Source of the DNA: Lycocorax pyrrhopterus obiensis
Lineage: Eukaryota; Chordata; Aves; Passeriformes; Paradisaeidae
Direction of reading: 5' to 3'
DNA: 64,000 nt
Assembly (NCBI GenBank): GCA_014706295.1
Contig: JACSVZ010000004.1
Span: 89,411,047 to 89,475,046 of the forward strand
The notes below the pieces were generated by a model, which worked only from the letters and a program-made list of their open reading frames with translations, did not search any database and was not told where the DNA came from. The position numbers were made by a program, and so were the translations under genes. Numbering within the stretch: position 1 is the stretch's first letter; every line of letters starts with the position of its first letter. Positions 25,326-40,111 of this stretch are shown here, piece by piece.

Positions 25326-28300
25326 AGAGAAAAGAGAAAAGGAGAAAAAGGAAAAAAAGTACAAATTCAAATAAAAAAAATAATGTATACCTGGGTGCAC
25401 ACTCTTAATCTGGCCTGACTGCTTGTCAGGATCAGGATGGAGTGTATACTGGAAGGAGACCAGAGTGAACAAGTTTTGACAAGCAGTGCACTTGTTCCAC
25501 AGACTGTATGCAATTAATTGAATTAATTTTGCTTGCAAAACAATGAGTTTTTAATGGGGAATAACTCTGGGGATAACTAGTTTGTTTCCAACACAAATAA
25601 AGAGATGTTTTGTCCAGGATTCAAGGAATCTCCCTTTACTTTCAATTTATTATCTTTTAGATTTCTTTCCATGAGTTGCTGTTGAATCTTGCAGAGCAGA
25701 GCACCACAACACAGTGTGGCACAGAAATGGAATCATTGCTCATTTTAGTACATCTGATGTTTTCCCTTTGGTTTGGAGCAAGCTGTGGAATAACCAGGAA
25801 TCGTTCACTTTCTCTTCTTTCTTTCTGCTGTGCCTAGTAAATCTGAATGTCATCATCCTACTTTTAGATGTTTTTTTCTTATAGAACCACTGAAGAACTT
25901 CTAGGGAAATCTACTCTGATTTGCCTAGAGAAACTGTAGAGTTTTTCCTTTGAAAGAAAAGGAACCAAAGACCTGCTTTAAAAACAATCTTATTTTAAGG
26001 GCTCTGATTTCAAGGGTCTTGAATCAGTTCCCTTCAAATCCTGCTTCAGCGATCAGTTCCACCTACTGTTTACAAATGTAATTTTACATAAAAATATAAT
26101 TTTGTCTAATTTCTACATTCAATTGCTTGATTTTATTACACTTTATTTGGCAATTCTATGATTTGCTCTCCTGCACCACATTTTTCTGTGTAAGATAAAA
26201 TAATTAATGTCTTAAAGCTTTTTTTCCTGACTGCTTTATTAGTTTTGAATCTCTGTTTTCTATTCCTCCAAGTATTTTCACATTTTCTGAAGTGTGTAGG
26301 CAGAATTTTACATAGTCTTCTACCAGGAATTTTAGTACTGGGTAGAGAGGCAAAATTTATTTTCCTATGTCTGCATAACATTTTACTTTTTTTTTTATTA
26401 TGTTTGCCAAGTATCTAATTTATTTTATCATATGTAATCAATTTGCAGCCATTCATGCTGAAAAGCTTATCTGTAATGACTTTTCTTCCTACTTTCTCTC
26501 ACATGAGACAGTCCCCAATGGTAAATTAAGACTAATTCTTTACTTCTCACATGTGTTTTCAGGAAGCCAAATTCAATATAATAAATTTTGAGATAGAGAC
26601 CATCTAATCAGGTGATTTCCTTCAACTATAACTGTTATTTCCAAGCCATTCAGTCTGAGTCTTTTCACTATTCATAAATTAATACAAGCAGAAGATTTAT
26701 TCTTTTGCAGTGCTTTGAAAGCTGGCTGCAGTGCTGACTCACATTCTTTTTCTGAAAGAGTCCCATCCTAGTAATATCTTAGAGATTAGATATACCAGAA
26801 ATTTATACTCATTATTTGATGGATTTGGAATTTTTTGGTGCAGTTTCAATTTAGTTACTAAACAGATGTGTCCATTTTCCATTTGGTAAATACATGAAAC
26901 ACAAAATGATAATTATCTTTTTGGTTTAATAAAGCTCTAGTTTACAGTGGAATTTACTGAAAGTTTACTCTGAAGTTTATTTATTCACTTTTCAGATTGA
27001 ACTATAATGCCAGACACTTTAAAATTACTAAAAAAAATCAAAAAGGTGCTGAAGTATGGTCTCACTGAAGGAAATGAGAAATATATGCTGGAGTGAATGA
27101 AATTGAAAAATTAATATCATAAGACAGAGATAGGAGAATTGATGGTGTAATAAATCAGGTAATTAATTCAGGTTACTTCCTATCTGGTTGCTGAGTTCTT
27201 GCTACCCACAAGGCATCATCAACTGCCCTTAATTGTTGCTCTTTGTAGTACTTTTTTTCCTATTAATGCTATTGAAATTAAGAAGTAACATTGCAGGGTA
27301 TAATTAAAAAGACTAATGTAAAAGTTTGCTATTTTGTTTTCCATCCTTTTTGATAGTGTGAATTCTGAAGATTATATTAAATGCAAAAATACAATAGAAG
27401 AAAAATCTAATGATCCATGAGAACAGAGATGTGGATACAGAAACTTTTATATGTTTTCAGAATTTCATTACTGACATAATAAAATAGAATTTTATAAACT
27501 CAGAAATCCTGATGTTCATATAAATTGTAGAAATCAGAATATAAGCAGATATTAAAAGGAAATCTATAAAGAATTCAAGTTTTAAATGAAATCTGATGAA
27601 ATTTCTAATGAAATCTTCTATAGAGGAAATTGTTTCAGCTAATAGTGAATGGAAACTGGAAATTATAGTTATCTTATTCTTTGTTCTATAATTACAAAAT
27701 GCTTTCAAGGAAATGGATTTATCCTGATAGGTAGAGATATTTTTTTACTAGGAGAGACCATGAAAACATCTGTACTCTTTCTCAAGTTAACTGTTTTGAG
27801 AAACTAAGAAATATTTTGACTGTAAACTAAAATTACAATGATTTTATTTAGGAAACTGCTTCAGAAAAATGGAGAATATTTTAGCCTGAAATTGGCAGGG
27901 TAAGTATATATGGAGTAAGAGTCAATGAAACAGTAATTTGAGCAATAGCTGAATATGACTCTACCAGAGGAGAAGAAAAATGAGGAAGAGAAAAGGAAAC
28001 ATGTCTACTTTGTGTAAAACAGGTTTATATAAAGCCATTTCCTTATAGTGTGTTAGGAGGAATAAGGTGAAGTGTCCACTTCCAGTACCTCTGTGCTGCT
28101 GTGAGAGGGAATGATTGTGAACATTTATATCTCAGTGCTGAGGAAATGACAACATAAGCTTGATGACTTCAATTCCCTATGAGTAGAGGACGTCAGTAGG
28201 GATCTGCATGTAAAAATTTAAGTGTATGCTTGTTGTAGCCACAACTGACTCATGTGACAGCTGTTTGTTTTCCCTTGAGAAAATGTCTGTTATTCTTTCA

Positions 28301-31300
28301 TAATTGCAGTTTTATAATTCAGGGGATCTTTTTCCCTCCACCTCATTAGAACTTTTCTCCCTGAGACACCTCTGTTTTTTGTGGGGAAGAGAAGATTAGA
28401 TACAGGGATTCCCCCAGCTATTCCTGTTCACTGCTCAGTTATAAGATTTGGCCATTCTGGTATAAAGATGCCAGTGCTTTGTGCTGTCATATCAATGGCC
28501 TTTAATGTTAAATTGACATTCAGATAAAACCAAAATCTTATTGATGACACACAGTGACAGGCAGAAAAAGCAAAACACAGCTGTCTGGTAAAAGTAACAG
28601 ACTGCAACTTTAAATAAGGAGCAATTCAGTACAGCTTCTGAATAACAAACAGGCAGTCTCCCTGCCATGCCTAACCACTCCCCTATCACACAAGAGGAAT
28701 TTTAACAGTGGCTGTTTTCACTCATCATGCACTGAACTTACTCTCACTTGTGTCATGAGTGCTTCCTTGCTCCTGTTTAATCCTCCTGCCTTGAACATAG
28801 TCTCACTTTTCTTAGCTTTTGGAAAAATGAAAAACAATACCTTCACACTTTATCATACGTGTCATATACAAATGTTTTGTGACCCTCTGAGTACTGCCTA
28901 ATGCTGCTACTGTATGATCTATATGGACTTGTACAGATCACAGATCACTCAGCACTGTACTGTACTTGCACAGGTTTCTCAGTAAAGTTCCCAAACATTT
29001 GCGAAGAAAACACTCTTTCCCTTCACAGTACCAGCTAGAAATCTCAAAACTCGTTTCTTTTCATGGTGCCTGATGATGGATGTCTATATCCATGATGTGT
29101 AAGGAACTTTACAGCTGTGCAGAATTACTCTTTGGACTCTTCTCAGACCTGAGGGTTTTTACCATGTGCTTTGCACTGGCAGTTGCTTGTCTGAAGTAGC
29201 ATAAAGTTGCTAGACATCTTCTTTTCTAGGAGCAGCTTATCTAGCTCTCTATGGCAATTTAATGGTTTCCCAGCCCTGTGCAGTAAATACTAGAAGCAGA
29301 AGCTTCACTTATCTGCAGATTAAACCTTAGAATATATTGTAGTAAGTCAGTGGAATGTGGAAGGGTCCATCCAGAAATACTGACAGATATTATCTGTAGG
29401 AACATGCCTGGCTGCACCGGCCCACTCAGTACTATGTTCTGCCTCTCCAAAGACTCTTCTGTGTTTCAGAAACAAGAACTAGTTACAGACTTTTTAAAGT
29501 CTGAAAACGATTCAGGAATTTGTGGTATACTCTGTAGCAATATTTTAGATTTCTGAAGGCCTGTCACTGACCTGTCCCTGATTTGCTGCTATAGATTAAA
29601 AATGAGATTCCATGTTAGTTCCTCAACAGTTGTTTTTTATTTGTTTCCTCCACTTCCTTGTGATGTGAAATTAGATATTCTCCTGCACTTCTGTGCTAAG
29701 ATGGAAATGAGGGCTGGAAAAAATCTCACTAAGGATTTGTCTTTATGAAAATGAATGGTGTATAGGCACAAATCGTAATTTAATGGAAACATCCTTAAAT
29801 TCCAAATCCATGATAACCATTTCTTTCTCTGAAAGCAGAATTCTGCATGGCTATAATTTCTTTCAGAAGAGTTCAGGCTTCTGAGCTGTGCTTCACTCCA
29901 CAGAACTTAACACAGATTTAGGATTGTGCATGGATAGTCATTTTTTTTTTTTTTTAATGAGGTTTAATATTTTCATTTGCATTTATTATCCTTTATATTT
30001 AGCATAATTATTAGTTTTACATTATTCTATTCATTGGTCTGAAGATATACTTTTCAGTTTAAGGAAAGAAATTTTAAAATACATTTCTCAGACATGATGC
30101 ACTGATTTAGCATTCATGGTATTTCGTCACTGCTGAAGATTTAGTTCTAATTTTGTAGTTTAAGTTCTGTGTTACAATAATTCTTTAACCCTACTTCTTT
30201 CAAGGGATAGTGAAGGTTAGTGCATGGAAGGTGAATCTGAATTAGCATGGCCTAAATTTATATAAATTGTTGAAACCATTTATAATGGTTCATTTAGGAG
30301 AATCATGAACTTTAATTTAGTTCATTTCCTATTCTACAGTAATTGAAAATGTTAGAATGCCAGTGAAAATAATGTTCTGAAACTGCAAATTCAGACAATT
30401 ACTCTAGCACACACAATCAGAATCAAATTCAGGAATATAGTGGCTTTGCCTTGGGGTGTATAATGTCAGTTTAGCAGAACAATCCAGTAATGAAAAGAAG
30501 CTCTTCCAGTTTCCTTTCCATAACTAGCCTGTATATAAGATCTGCTCCAAGTAGAACCTTCACACACTGAGGTAAAAATGTAAGACAAAACTAAATGAAA
30601 ATATACCAAAGACAAAAATTATTAAATTACTGTGTCTTAACCTGTACATGTATGATGTAGTCCCAAGTCCTATTAAGAGCAGTACCATTATGTGACTAAC
30701 CCCAAATTAATGTAAGCTGTATTGCATGCATAGAAAAGGCTCTTGTAAAAGAAAGTCAAAGTTGCAAAGTTGTTAGAAAGAAGGAAGATGTTAACTATTT
30801 CTTCTTTTTAATTAGGAAAAAAAAAAAGGTTTGATATGTAGGAGGTATCACACATGTGGAAAAGGTAATTTGTTAAACGTTATTGATCTGGTTCTGAAAA
30901 TTATCAGTTGAAGGTCTCCTGACTTTTCTGTGCATGGTTCAGAGATTCTCATCTGCTTAAAACCACTGGGTTTTCCCAGTGTTGTAATTCACATCTATTA
31001 GCAAAAAAAAGGGCTGATTTTTAAAATCTCTCGTTATAAAATTTAAAATGTAGTTATGATTTGCGGGTGAGAAAGAGAGTGGCTAGCAGAGATCACTGTA
31101 GGTGTCCATATGCATATGGTGTTTTACATTTATAATAAAATTCTGTCTTTAGAGTATGAAAGTAAGATTTTTCAGTGATGCCAATTCAGGTAGGCTTCTT
31201 AAGTGTGCTTTTTTTCTCATCTGCTGATGTATTCATCGTAGCTAAAAAATGTGATTGAAATCTGCAAGCAGATTCCAGCTAAATTTATAATCTCAGGAGT

Positions 31301-32120
31301 GATAGCCTAAAGATTATATTGTTTTAATATTAAAAAGTGATCATATTTGTAGCGTTATTAACAAGACCTTAGTGGGAAGAGTTTCCATGAATTTGTCAAT
31401 GCAGTGGGTTGAACGACAGAACTTCTTAACCTTCTTTGCCACCTCAACCTAAACTTTTTCTGTCATATTTTAAAAAGAATCTATTTCTATGAAGCCATTA
31501 TAGACTTTGTCATTATATGTATGTGCAGCTGGATTTAATGAGTTTTAGCTGGGATTTATTCCAAAAGTTTGCTCATTTCCTCTGTTTTTCACAAAAAGAC
31601 TCCTGTTTATTTGCAGTGAATCATTTCCTCTTTTCCAAGTTTTAGATGAGTAGACAGTACAGTTACTGTTAATTTTTTCCCACTGCTATAATTACCAGAA
31701 TTTTCCCATGAGCAAAAATTCCTGCCTGAAAACTTAGAGCACTTGAACAGAATTGCCAATATCCTATTGTTCTTTAACCCTGGCCTTCTTGCCTACATTG
31801 ACTTCACGTTGAGTGAAAAATTATTATTTCCCATTTAGGGTTATTGGCTCAACCCCATCTGTTGGGAAAGAGAGGCTGATAGCAGTTCCTTCAGTCAGGT
31901 AGATATCAGCACTTAGAAACCTAGGATGATGGAGTAATCCTTCTTGCAAGCTCCTTCTTGCTGCGATTCAAATATAAGATATGTTAGGTGCATCATTACT
32001 GATTTGCTGTTTAATTTATGAAAGTATTAACCATAACAGTCTAATTTTAAAATCTAAGCTACACAAATGTGAATATATTATTCTGTCCCATACTTCTAAT
32101 ACTCTCACACAAAAGTACAA

Positions 32121-32215
32121 TCTTATATAATATATAATATATATACCATACAAATTATAGTATATAATAATATAATATATAGCATATCATAACATATAAT
32201 ATCGTATATAATGTT
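32121..32215. repeat. TATA-rich low-complexity stretch
   Basis: About 95 bases are nearly all A and T with repeated TATAATATAT-type motifs and rare C or G. It is simple sequence, not a promoter call. Confidence 0.8.
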
Positions 32216-35200
32216 AGACATTTCAAATAACTTGTGGGTGCCCCTGAGATCAAAGTTTGATCTTAACTTTCTTCTGACTGATTTTTCCCCTTTCTAAAAA
32301 CATGAATTTTCAAGAAAAATCTAGAATTACTTTGTAAAGATTTTAACAGTTTAGATGTAAAAATATGAGTTTTTCTCCATTGCCTTTATTATATTAGGGA
32401 ACTGTTTACATTTCAACAAATTAAGATTGGTGCCCTCAAACCTAGCTATTTTTTATAACTGAAGATTATCAATAAATAGGAAACAGATGTGTTTCAGTCA
32501 GATAAACTATGTTTCTAATTATTGAAATTAGTAAGAAAGTTATTTCAGAATAAAATTAAGATTATTCCTTCAAAAGTTTATGCATATTAAAATCACCCTG
32601 CCAAAACTATGTGTACATGATATATGGACAGAATTAGGGATGCATGTAAAGAGAAGACTATTTGGAACGAAGATAGTTAAAGATGAACGCTATAAACCTA
32701 TTTATTTCTATTCTTTCTGCTTCCATAAACTTTCTAGATGGGAACAGTTGCTTGAAACAGGATGAGGAAAGATAGACAAGATCTATGTGTTTCTTATTAT
32801 TCAGTTGTTCAGCACAGTGTATTCAGAAAGTGTTTTTCAGAAGTTCTGGGCAGAATACCACTAGCCAGAATAACAGGTGATGTGTGCATGTGGTTCACCT
32901 GTCAGTGTGTGAAGGAATCAACACAGTTGGACATGACGGGCTTCTTTTAACTTTCAGTCCTGTCTGTGCCATACTGCTTTTTATAAGCTTGTACAATGCT
33001 TTTTCCATTTTTAATCCATCCTTTACATTCATGGTGACTTCATTCCTCTAAGGGTGAGTATTTTTGAAAAGACTGTGAGGCAATGAATGAATTTGCAAAC
33101 ACTTAAGCATTTGGTATGTGTTAAGTCAAAGTACCTTGCACTAAATAACACAGGGAAAAAAGTGTGTGTTCAGGTTATTTCTTTTCCTTTTCTTTCCCCT
33201 CTCTCCAAAAAAGAATACGACTAGTCTCTTCTAACAAGCCACCTGCAGAATATTTTTAAGTACTGTCTGTATCAGTCATTTCCCCACGATTATAAATGAC
33301 AGTTTAGACATGGAGATCCTGAAGATATCTTTCCATGGATACTTGAAGTCAGAGTTCTTAAACTCACATGGAATTTCACCTTTAATCCCTGCATCTTATA
33401 TGGAGTATAAATTGTAACTAATTATTCACTTGCTTGCTAATTGCTAAGCTTATTTGTATGCTTTCTGTATATTCACAGCAGTCATCTTGCTGCAGGCACA
33501 TATATTTGCAAACCCATCTCTTTCAAGTATTGTTATTTATGTATTTTCTTTCAATAAAATAATAGAAACCTGTCTTCTACTACCTCTCTACACATATTTA
33601 ACTTCTTAAATTTGAAATTTTTTATTTGTTTATGGTAGCATTGTAGCTGAAAAAGGGAGAAAAAAATTTTTGAATAGAGTACATGGACACAAAGAACCTG
33701 GTTTGAAATTGGTGGGAAAAGGCCTTAGAACTTTTTTATATATATTTATAACAGGAGAAAATTGCAGAAAATAATTCTTTTTCATTTTATATTCAAAAGA
33801 CCTGTTATTGACTACATGTCCTAACATCTCTATTTTACATATTTTGCAGATTTACATAATTTTTTTACATGTTGCTCATGTTAAGAAGAATTGCTGAAAT
33901 TCCTATTAGAAAGTATTATCCACTGAATGACTGTCTTATCCATATAGTCAGAATTAATTGACAGTTGATTGCAAAACTTTTAAGAAATTAAAAGTGTACT
34001 TCTCAGTTTCCAAAGGATACAAAGCAAGAGTTGGATACCTCACTGTAGCCACATTATCCAAACACTTTTCTTTCTATAGATTTTTCTATCATTCTAATTA
34101 GATAGAGTTTTTGTAATTGGCCATTTTTCTAGTACATTTTTTTTCCCCTACAGCTGTAGGTTTCAGGACACAGTTGCACATCAATGGTTCCAAGCTAGAA
34201 TGAAAATGCCAAGAACTCTTATTTTGAATTGCATTGATTTAATTAAATTGATTATGTTATGGATGTTTAGGATGCAACAACTGCAGAATGAGTATTTGTT
34301 GACATTTACAGGCATTTAGAAATCCATTATATACTCTGAACATTAATTCAAGCACCACTTCAAATTTTTAATTACTCTTTGATAGTTCAAAAAGATTCTG
34401 TGTTAAGCATATAGACTACACATATGAGCTTAAATGACTTAAGATTTAGGCAACTCTAGAAGAGATGCTGGTGTTTCCAATATTTTCACATTACCTTTAT
34501 TTTATAATAAAACGTGTTAATATTTCCATGTATGTATTGAAATAGGATTTTTATATGCACTTTTCCTTCTTCTTTTGAAGTCATCCTGAAATCTGTTCTC
34601 ACATCACTTTCATAAGCTGAAGATACTTTATACTTTATTTGTGAGTTCTGTCTTCCATGGCAAGCAGAAAAGAAAAGACAATGCTTTTTCACAATGGGCA
34701 TGGGCAGAGCCCACCCAGTCTAGACTTACGGTACAGTAACTAATACAATTATTAGAGATTATTAAAGAGTGTTTTGCGTCCCTTTGGTGTTTAATATATA
34801 AGCTGCAAAACCCTTTTTGCATTCAAAATAATTAACTCCTCATGGTTTGTCTGGTGAAATTTTCTTAGCAATTAATGGTATTTTTGCTGTAATGGTATTT
34901 CCTCATATGTAGCAAACAGTAATATAAACAGGAAATTATGTGAGTATAAACTTATTCATCCAAGACAAGATTATTGATACTGTTGATCTACACCTACATG
35001 CTAAATTTTTATGTTTTCAGGACATGTTCATCTTTAGATTAGACATCTAAAGTTTTTAAAATAACCCAGCTGGCTTTTCTTTTAAAATTTTTTTTACAGT
35101 TTTGTCTGGAGGCTTTCTCTTTAGAGTTCTTACTACAAAATAGAAGAGTTCACAGAAGTTACAGCACAGGTTCATGCTTTTGAATTTACACAATGAAATT

Positions 35201-35923
35201 CTTATTTGGCAGTTATGGTGTTCCGGGATCATATCTGAGGCCAAGGTTCCATGGTCTTAAAAATGAATTGGTGCAGCATCAGGGTGCCCAGCAGTGCAAA
35301 TCTGATCTGAATCTGGCACAAACACATGATTGAATTCCTGTAAAATTAACAAGAGCATACAGAAGAAAACTTATAAGCATTTTGTGCTTTTATGGTAGTT
35401 TTATATATGGTTTGGCATAAAGTCAGAATGTCATTGACAAAAAATAATGAATTCAACATAGCTGTAAATAAAGCTAAAGTGTCCAAAGCACTTGAACAAA
35501 TTCGCATCATGAGACCACAGTATTAAGGGCTGTGATGTTACATTTATTTTATTGTCAGTTCAAGTATTTCCTCTTTTTTTAAAACTGTTATCTTCCATCT
35601 CCATAAGCACAGTTTTAATTGCCATAGCATATTTTTTGCAAAACCTGAACGAGGTTTACCAAGCAAGAAAGAAAGAAAAAAAAAAAGAAGAAGGAATAAA
35701 GCCCTGAAGACTAATTTCTTGGTTTATATTATGATCCCTAGTAACAGCGTGCTTATATGTTCTACTAAGTCAGTCATAACGCAATATGCATCATCATACT
35801 TTTGTGTAGGAAGTAAAATTTGGATGAGTACCATAACTCACAATTCAGAGTGTCTTTGTTGCTTTTGTCCATTCATAGAAGTCTTAGTGTTGAACTGAAG
35901 CTTAGCGTTTCAAATTAGGGACC

Positions 35924-35960
35924 AAGTACCTAAAGGTTGGTAATGCACCTTTAGGTGCTT
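35924..35960 (+). other. Inverted repeat, 14-bp stem with 9-base loop
   Basis: 35924-35937 (AAGTACCTAAAGGT) pairs with 35947-35960 (ACCTTTAGGTGCTT). There is a single non-Watson-Crick position, which would be a G-U pair in RNA. The loop is TGGTAATGC. The stem is too short for a microRNA precursor as seen, and no function is assigned. Confidence 0.8.
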
Positions 35961-38900
35961 ACTTTTTCATGTGTCTGGCTTTAGGAGAGAGATTGCTTCG
36001 AAATACTGTAGGACTTCTTCTAGTAGGAAATTACTTGGTATAGATTATTTTTCATATAGCCACTGTAGGTTTACATGCAGTCTAAATGCACAGGTATATA
36101 TTTAGTAAGTAAACTGTGCTCTTCCTTTCAACATGAGTGAAGGGAACATTTGCAGATACCTCAGGATGTTGTCAACTTCTGTTATAAGTGCACTGCAATA
36201 CAGAATCCCTGAAAATTTCCCTTGAAGACACAAAATGAACACTCTCGTCTTCGTATTGACGACAGGCTTTGGAGGGCAAAACCTTGAAGCTGAACTGAAA
36301 GTTGTGCTTCATGGATACACATAGCATATTGCACCCACTAATGGACACAAAAGCTAGTCCGAGGTAAAACCACTTGAGTGCAGATAGTGTGGACATCCTG
36401 TCTCCAGCTTCATTGTTTCACTGCCCAGATTTCCTTTTACTATACTGCCCTGCTTACTAATGTAGCTAGTACTACAGTGCCCATCATAATTAAACTGAGT
36501 TGAAAGAAGCTGTAATTAATAGTCTACATATATTTACAGACATGTTAATAATTTTTGCCCCGACAACTGGTATTTCTACATTCCTGATTATTTACATCAA
36601 ATGTGACAGAGTAAATTACATTGGAGAGTGCCAGGAGGTTACAGCCAATCATCAAGATGTATTCTGGCTGTTTTGGTTTTAGTTTAACAGGCTTTTATGC
36701 ATTCATTGTTCTGACAATCCTATAATGAAACTCAAGAATAAGATAATTGGCAGCAATTTGCCAATACAATAATCTTTCTCAGCAGTAACAATCTTGGCAG
36801 AATTTCTCTGACTCTGGCTTGTTGCAATGTCAGGTAAACCCGAGTACTGTGATTGTGTGGAACTCATGACCATATTCCCCCACTGTAAAAGTTCATAGCA
36901 TCTATTTTAACACTGAAGTTCTGTTGCAACATTTCTACAATGATATTTCACAACAATATGATCCTTTATGACAAATTACTCTAGATGTACAAGAGCGTCA
37001 GAGAAAAAGGGAATGAAAAGTTCTGGGTTTTGTGTATGAGAGGAAGGGAAAGAAATTGGGAAAAAAGAGCACAGGGCAAGATACTGCTGTGTTTGCACAT
37101 GATGAACAGCACATACATGCATATGAAATACCCCAATTTTTAATAGGCCTGCTGATAAACAGTGATAGTCTTGCTGGTGGAAAAATGTAGTGAACATGGA
37201 GCTGCAAATTATATACTGTCATTCTTAGAGTTTTTTTCTAGAGTATTCAAAGTGCCATTTTAAAAATTTGGCATGAATGCCAGCAATTTGTTACTTCGAT
37301 GTTCTTGCAGGGAATATTTTTGAAATACAAAAAGCAATAATACTCTTTATTTTGCCACAGTGAATGTTTGTATCTAATTTTTTTTTCCCTAGGCATAATA
37401 TTGTGCAAACAAACCTAAAATTAAGAGTACTGCTAGACTCTTCATGAATTATCAATACCTAGAAATTAAAATGAAGGCGGTCTTTTTGATAGAAATGTCT
37501 GAATAATCTAAATAAACCAGCAAATACTGAAGAGTTTAGTGTCCCAAGGATATTTAAATTTGGGTTTTATATTTTTGTTTCCAGTTAGATATTTTTATTT
37601 GCATGTTATTTTTTAATTTATTTTGTGTGAAATAGGAAATTAAATTCTGGCACTTAACACAATGACTTGTTATGTTTTCTACAATCATCTTATCTTACAC
37701 TTTACCCGAAATAAATATTTGATTTGGGTTTATAATGGACTGGTAGAAAATCTTAACTCTCCTGTTGCTCCCACAGAGTCTCAAAAATAAGATTTAAAAA
37801 ATCAGTATATTTCTGGAAGGGACTTCATGTCCTTTGACACATGTACAGGCTGAGAAATTCCTGTATGTACCACTGTGTACTCAGAGTGTTTTTAACAAAG
37901 TTGTGTTTTCCTATTTTTCAATTTTCAGAGGTACTTTGTTGTTTACAGATGCAAAAATGCAGTGTAGTGAGTATCTGTAGAGTTTGAGGCTCTTGAAGAA
38001 GTAGGCAATTCACCTTGGGACAGAGGTGAAAAAGTCTGTTCACAGGCAAAAAAAAAAAAATAGAAGCTGGAGAACATGTAGAAATCTACAAAGCAAAGGA
38101 GGTGAAATACCTTTATGTCAGTGGATACTTAAAGATATAAGTGACTTACAGTGATGATGTGAACTACTAATAAGGCAAAATAAAACCAGAAATATCTTTC
38201 GTGTTCCTCAGTCCAGTTTCAAGCAAGAATAGACAAAGTGCAGGCAGGCTACAGTAGGCTTCTCTCAAACTTCTAAAGCTTGTGACATGATCTCTTTAAC
38301 TCTTCACATCTGTGTTTACACCTTGTGTAAAACTGAATGCTAACTGGAACACATGAAATTATAGCAAGTCAGAACAATAGTTTTATCCCAGTCTTGATAC
38401 CTTCTTTAGTGAAGGTGGCTGTATAGCAGACTAGAAGACTGGTTTGTCCAAAAGTTCATTTCATTTCACCCAAATTTATCTGTTGGTGTTGTAAAAGATA
38501 CTACCTCTCCCTGACAACCCTGTCTTCTTTATGTGGTACAAGGTATTGGATGATCAATCTCTCTAACTATACATCAGTGTTACGGAAAGTTTTTTCATGA
38601 GACACAAGTAGATTCTTTAATCAGGGGAGTTTCATCTGTCAATCACATGCCACTGCATTTGATAACCAAATGTTGCACCTAATAAAGAATGGGAAAGTGT
38701 CCAAAAGCAGTGGCAAAGAAATAGTGTTGCATTGGCTCATGCTGTCAAATCAGCATTAAAATATCATGCTACCTATCAAACAACGTTTTCAGGGTTTTAC
38801 ATAAATGTCTCTGTATGTTTAAAAAGGAGATTAAAATAATGAAATATAGCAAGTCAGAATGATAGTCTGACATATGATATATGTCTGGTGAAGTTCAGCT

Positions 38901-40111
38901 CATTTGAATGACCAAATCACCTTGGCCTTTTTATAGGTTTGAAGAAATAGACATTTTTAGAATTGTCCGGTCCATCCAATCTACTTTTTTCTTCCCTAGG
39001 ATGAGATAAATCATACTTCATAAGATACTGGTAACTCTAAAATACAGAAAACTGTTTAGATGTGACTATTTATACAATCATTGCTGAGAGCCAGTTAAAA
39101 TGATTGCTACCCATTTTCTGGAAACTGACCATGTTTGCTTCTTTCTTTTTTTTTTTCAGTCAACAAAAAGAAATTGCAGGGACGTGCAGATATTCACATG
39201 GAAACAATCTTTTAGCAAGGGAATAATGATAAATCTCTATAATCCTTTTGTACTGTGTGTGATTATAGATATATAGATACTCCATCTGACATAAAGATAC
39301 TTCTGCTAGTAAACTAAGTATTGTCAGGGCACGAGTATAGTATGGGGAAGTGATTCTTTAGACTGTCGAAATGTTAGGGTAAATGCTAACATGCCTCTAT
39401 CTTGCCTTCTTCTGTCTGGGACTTTCCCACACAATCTCAGGCATAATATAGTAGACAGCTGAATTCCCAGGAAGCGACTTGCAAACAGCCATGCTTGTTT
39501 AAAAGATAACTGAATTTAAGAGTACATGACTGTGGTCAGAGTATTCTTATTGTTCCCGGGGCTTGATGTTTCTTTAGATATTAGCAGAGAGAGCTGTGCA
39601 GTATCGATGTGATGGAACAGCATTCGGTTCTGGCCTACTTCTGGCCTGTAAAGAACCTGGGCTCAGTTTAAAATAAAGGTAGAAAATAAATGTCTTCAGG
39701 AGCTCTATTGAGCTGACTGATCCTGAATACCTGTCAATATAAGGGGCAGATTGTTTTCTAAAAATTCATATTTTTCTACTGACAGTTGAAGTGGCGTAGA
39801 CTAGTTCAAACTTAGCCTTCTAATTTTCAGAATCCTGAGGTATAAAAGGTAAATCCTGACCTTTGTGTCCAATTAATGAACAAATAAAGCAAAGGTATTT
39901 TATGGTTTCAGAGGAATTAGTTGATGAATATCTTTAGCATCTCTGCAGGAAGAAAAGCTCCTTAGGCTCCTTGCAATTTTTCAGCTGTGATTGATCTCAG
40001 TGCCAGGAGAAAGGCATCAAAAAAAAAGGATACAAACTCTAGCTTGTATATTTGTAAAATAATTAAAGATTGTCTATAGGTATGTTATTTACTACATAGT
40101 GAAGGACCTCA

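Noticed and set aside
25131..25538. Open frames of 95-114 codons across (AGAAG)17
   Set aside because: Simple repeat translated as Arg/Glu/Lys or Ser/Leu/Phe runs.
32121..32215. TATA-rich stretch as a promoter
   Set aside because: Simple AT-rich repeat; no initiator, CpG content or downstream first exon.
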